This document shows positions 56,201 to 62,200 of a stretch of 64,000 nucleotides of DNA, piece after piece. The notes below the pieces were generated by a model. It was given only the letters and a program-made list of their open reading frames with translations, was not told where the DNA came from and did not search any database. The translations under genes were made by a program, and so were the position numbers. Where the stretch lies: positions 1 through 64,000 of the forward strand of contig JAKSKV010000003.1 of the NCBI GenBank assembly GCA_024401555.1, read 5' to 3'. Position 1 is the first letter of the stretch. Each line of letters starts with the position of its first letter. The DNA is from Paludibacteraceae bacterium. GTDB lineage: Bacteria > Bacteroidota > Bacteroidia > Bacteroidales > Paludibacteraceae.

Positions 56201-59200
56201 ATCGTCAGTCCAAAGGCTTACCCTACCTTCAGAAAGGTCGGACCAGACTTCGTATGTAAGGGTTCAGAGGCGAAGATCAACATCTACACCTCAGACGAAT
56301 CCGACATTCCTTTGGCCGATTATGTATGGAGAGGCAACACCAAACCAAGCAACTTGGATTGGGGAACCACACTCACCATTCGTGAGGTGATCAACGCCAA
56401 GACTGATTTTGAGATCTCGTTGGAGAACAATTACCAGGATTCAAGAGATACCACTATGGACGGTATCAGAAACCCTGATTTCATCTCCAATAAGTTAACT
56501 TGCCAAAGCAAGGAGATCGTCACTGTGGATGTATGGGATTTGCCAGTCATCTCTGTCAATGGAGGTAAGGCGGATACCACGATCTGCGACAACGCTAACG
56601 TTGTGTTGAGCGCCACCTCTTCGGACATCAAGCCAACCGGTTGGCACTGGAAGAGCAACAACAGCGACATCACGACAGAGAGCGCGACAGCCAGCAACAC
56701 CACCACAACAGTGGCTCCGCACAACGATACCAAGTACATCGTCATTGCGGAGAACAACAACGGCTGTATCGACTCGACCGACTTTAGCATCTATGTGAAC
56801 CCATTGCCAACCTTCACATTGAATACACCACTCTCCGTCTGCGACGGATCCGACACCATCGCGACGGTTCAAGCGGGCAAGGAGTTGTTGTACCAATGGG
56901 AGACCGGCGAAGGATTCACCACAGCCAAGACATTCAACATCTACAACATCACCGCCGACAAGACCTTGTCAGTGATCGCGAAGGACGAGAACGGATGTGA
57001 GTCTAATCCTGTCGAGAAGACTATCCAATGGATGCCAAATCCGAAGATCGAGTTCGTAGATCCAATCTACAACGTATGTTACGGCAGAGATGTCACCTTG
57101 AAGGTAACAGACAACACCGCTGGTGGAGAGCAAAACACCTACGTATGGATGAATGACGCGAACAACACGGGTAAAGAGTTCACCAAGAAGAACCTTACCG
57201 AATTCACTCAATTCACCGTAGAGGGTAAGAGAGGCGTCTGCGTCCAAACGCAAACTTGGAACGTGGACATCTGGAGTTTGCCTAACGTGAAGATCGATAT
57301 GTCACCAAGCACTGCTGTTTGTTGGGATGAGTCTGTCACCCTCAACGGTAACGGTGCGAATAAATACGCTTGGAAAGAGAACGACGGCGAGGTTTCATTC
57401 AACGTAGCCGACTACAATTCCAATAAAGACACCACCTTCACTCACCTTACTTCTCAAACAATGAAGTATTTGTGGGGAATCGATGCGAATGGATGCGCGA
57501 ACAAAGACAGCATCAGCATCAACATCAACAAGTTGCCAGTATTCACAATCTCAGGTGATACCATCGCTTGCGAGGGTGCGGAGGTAACGATGACCGCACA
57601 AAAAGATGCTTCGACTGTAGGTGGATTGAATTACAGATGGAGCAACAAGAAGGACCAAACATTAGGACAAAACGATGAGTTGAGAATCACCATCGCCCGC
57701 GACACCCTCTTGTATGTCACAGCAACCAACGCAGAGGGTTGTGAGAAGTCTGACTCCATTAGGGTATTTATGAAGAAGTATCCTAATATCCGTTCAGTCA
57801 AGGATACTCAGAATGTATGTAAGAACGACGAGGCGGTTCTTACGGTCGCAACAGATATGGCAGGTGTCGTATTCGACTGGAAAGACGCGCGCACCGGCAC
57901 CCAAATCACAGAGGGTCTCAGCGACAACAACCGTACTTTGACACAAAGCATCTCGTCTTACAAGGAGTTTACGGCAAGAGCGATCAAGTCCTACCCTATC
58001 TTCAACAACGAGGAGCGTCAATGTATCAGCGACACCACCTTCAAGATCACTCCTTGGGAGTTGCCTATCATTCGTCTGAAGGGACAAGACGAAGTCTGCG
58101 CAGGTGAGAGCGTCACACTCAACGCAGAGGGAGGCGTAGCCGGTAAATACCACTGGAGCTACGAATACCAAGAGGGTAACAACACTGTTCGTGTGGATAC
58201 CACCGCTTTGGATCCATCCGCAGTGACCGATGAACTCCAACCTGTACCAAACAGAGACTTGGTAACCTACCGAGTACAAGGTCAGGACGACAAGACTTGT
58301 AAGAACAACGCTGAATTCCAAGTCAGAAGGAACATCCTTCCTGACTTCAGAATCATCGCTGACGAGCAGGTCTGTGAGAACACGACAACCACGGTGAGGG
58401 TTTCCGCATCCATCTCATACAACTACAAGTGGGATGAGAATGGATATAGAACCAATATCTCCCACGAGTACTTCATCAGCGGAGATACCACCATCACCAT
58501 CCAAGCGATCGATAGCAAGACCTTGTGTGAGAAGTCTCTTACTCACAAGATTTATAGCAAGGAGCATCCAAGCTTGATGATCGAAGCGGATGACTACACT
58601 TGTTTGAATTCGCCTACCACATTCAAGACTCAAAACACCGACGCACAGACCACCTTTAGCTGGTATGAGGGATTGGATAAGAGTCTGAACCCAATGAAGG
58701 TAGGCTATGAGGCAACCACCGCTCCTTTGAAGGCGGAGAGCTGGTTCCACGTGGAGGCCGCTAAAAAGTACGAGAAGACGACTTGTTACAGCGACACCAC
58801 ATTCCGTGTCCAGATCCTCCAATTGCCGAACATCAAAATCGAGGAAGGCAACAACATCGCGGTCTGCAAGACCAAGCCTGTCACCCTCCACGCTTCGAAC
58901 GGAGATCCTGACAAATACGCTTGGGATACGGAGAACACCGCCCTTGTCAGCGCTACGCCTCAATATCAATTCACACCGACTACACAAGGCGAGAAACACA
59001 CCTTGTTAGGAGGAAAGACCTACACTTACGACAAGGATTATGTCTGCTACAAGACAGATGAGACCACCATCACCTTGAACGAGTTGCCGGTATTCGCCGT
59101 AGATGGTCCGAAGGATGCTTGTGAAAACACCAAGATATCCCTTTCTGGATCCAGCAAGGATAACTTGTCTTACGAGTGGACCGACACCAAGGGCAACAGA

Positions 59201-62200
59201 ATCTCAAGTCTGAAGAGCCACACATTCACCATCACGAAGGATACGACAGTGAGACTGATCGCCTTCAACGCCTTCGGTTGCGACGATAGCCGTGACTACG
59301 ACGTGAAGATGCACCACTACCCTGTCATCGTAAAGGATACGGTCAGCACCAATGTATGTAAGAACGACAAGGCACTGCTCCGCATCCACCATGAGGATGA
59401 TGCGGACCTTAAGCAAGTGACTTACCAATGGAACGATTGGGGCGAGGAGGGAGCAATCCTGAACAGCGACCACATCACCCCTACCGTAAGCAAACAGACT
59501 CAATACGCGGTAACCGTATCCAACGTTGTGGACGAGGCCAACAACATCGTCTGCGCGACGACCAACCGCTATACGGTCAACACTTGGGATCTTCCTACCA
59601 TCATCGTAGAGAACATCTCCGTTTGTCCTGACAGTAGCGCGACATTGAGCGTAAGCAGTCCATCCATCATCGAGAAATTCTCTTGGGTAGGCACTGACGT
59701 AGAGGGAACCACCTACAAGACGCCAAGCATCAGCAAGGATACCATCTTCAAAGTGACCGGTATCGACAACAACCACTGTGTCGGAGAGGGAACCGCAATC
59801 GTATCACTTTACGATTTGCCACAATTCAACTTGTCGGATAATGGTCCTGTCTGCCGCGGAAGTCAAATCACGGTAGAGGCCGACAACATCGGTTTGGAGT
59901 ATGACTGGAACGACTTGAAGGGATTCCGTACCGACCGAACCTTCTCCAAAGAGTTGAACGACAAGGAGACCATCTCCGTTTGGGGTAGAAGTTCATACGG
60001 ATGTATGCGTCAAAAGAGCATAGAGGTGAATGTCAAGGACATCCCTGTATTGACCTTGAAGATGACCAATTCAAATGGCCAGGAGAGCAACTACGTTTGT
60101 CACGGCGATGCGATGACATTGACCGCAAGCGGTGCGAACGGAGGATATACTTGGGCCAAGGATGGTAGCGAATTGACGGATCAGAAGGGATCTAACCAAA
60201 TTGTCCTCAACAACCTCACCGTACCAGTGAACGTCACCTTGAAGGGCGAGTCCAACCAGTGTGAGTCCGTCATCGACACAATAATCAACATCTGGTCGCT
60301 TCCTACTATCCAAATCGAAGCGCTTACCGCCGATGTCTGCATCGGAAAGAAGGATTCATTGTACGCGAAGGGCGGTTTGACCGGTCTCTACCAATGGAGC
60401 GGTCCGGTTATCAACGATGCTAACGTGAAGTGGAACGGTTCTTCTGTGGATGATTTGAACAAAGACAACATCGAGATCCTTTTGGATTCCAAGACCAACA
60501 CATCGTTCATGGCGAAGTATCTTGTCAAAGGTACCGACGAGAACGGATGTAAGGGAACTGGTTCCATCGACATCAGAGTCAACAACTTACCTACCGTGAA
60601 AATCGAGGGTGACCTTCTCGTCTGCCACGGTGCGGAGGCTAATTTGATGGCGACCGGTAACGCGGAGTCCTTCATTTGGAATGTCGAAGGCGAAGAGTCA
60701 TACTTATCGACCGTGAACCCTATCATCACCAAGGATAACACCAAGATCACCTTGGCTGGTACGGATAACAACGGTTGTGAGGCCGAGACGGAGGCTTACA
60801 TAAACACCAAACCTAATCCAATCATCCTCATCAGCACCAACACGGGTGTGGATACCGTATGTAAGAACGATAGGGTTAGAATTGACTTGAAGGCTGTCGA
60901 TAACAAGGGCAACGATATGAGCCAAGACGCTGTTTGGGAGTGGCAAAACGAGAACACCAACAGCTTCTGGGAGGAGCAAATCGCCAACAAGAAGAATTAC
61001 AACGTAAGAGTCGGTGTCAACGAATGTTACCACGACACAACATTCAGCATCAACACTTGGCCATTGCCAATCTTCGAGATCAAGAGCGAAGACGCTATTT
61101 GTATCAACGGATCAGTCACCTTGACCGCAGAGGACGACAAGAACGGCAACGGACCGCTCTCTTATGTTTGGTCTAAGACCACCCAAGGAGGAAGCGGTAC
61201 CACAACCGTCATTTCAGGCAACAGCAGCAACATCTTGGAGGATACACCAACCGAGACCATGCGCTACGCCGCTGTCGGAACCGACAAGCACAACTGTAAG
61301 TCAACCGCTTACCAAATGATCCGTGTCGATACTTTGCCTACCGACATCCGAATCATCACATCGCCTTCTGATTCGATCTGTTCGGGCGAAAACGTAACGA
61401 TGAAGGTAACCGGTTCGGCAATCGACTACACTTGGAGCATCGGCGACGAATTGCTCACCAGCGGTGAGGAGTTGACCTACAAGATCCAAAACAACGACAT
61501 CACCTTCACCATCAAGGGTAGAAACGCCAATGGTTGTGAATGGACGATCCACAAGAAGATCTACAAGAAGGATCTTCCAGTCTTAAGAGTGGAAGAGAAG
61601 CCAGATTATGTATGTTACAATACAGAGGCCGTTATCAGGGTTTCTGGCGCAGATTCCTACTTGTGGGACAACAATGGCAAAGAGGATAAGACATCTGAAA
61701 TTCTCACCATGGACCGCACATTCAAAGTGAAGGGTTACAAGAACGGATGTGAGTCCAGTCCAATCGACATCTTCGTTCCTGTGAAGAGCCTTCCTACCAT
61801 CCTGATTACCGCCAATAAGACGGAGAACGAGATCTGTTACAACGACAAAATCAAGTTGATCGGAAACGGTGGTAAGAGCGGTTCTTACGTATGGGAGAAT
61901 GGCGAATACACAACCGACGACATCACCGTGTCACCAAAGGAGACCAAGAGCTACGTCTTGACCGGTAAGGATGAGTTCGGTTGCGAAAACAGCAACGAGT
62001 ACAAGGTAATCGTACACGAGTTGCCTAAGCTCCACATCGAGGCGGCATTCGACAGAATCTGTCAGGCCGACATCGATACACTTTGGGTAGTCAACGATAA
62101 TCCTAAGGATATCCACGGTGCTCAAGTATTGTTCAAATCATACTCTTGGGGTGATGGAGAGACCGTGGAGAAGATTACCTCCAGCGTGAAGAACAACAAA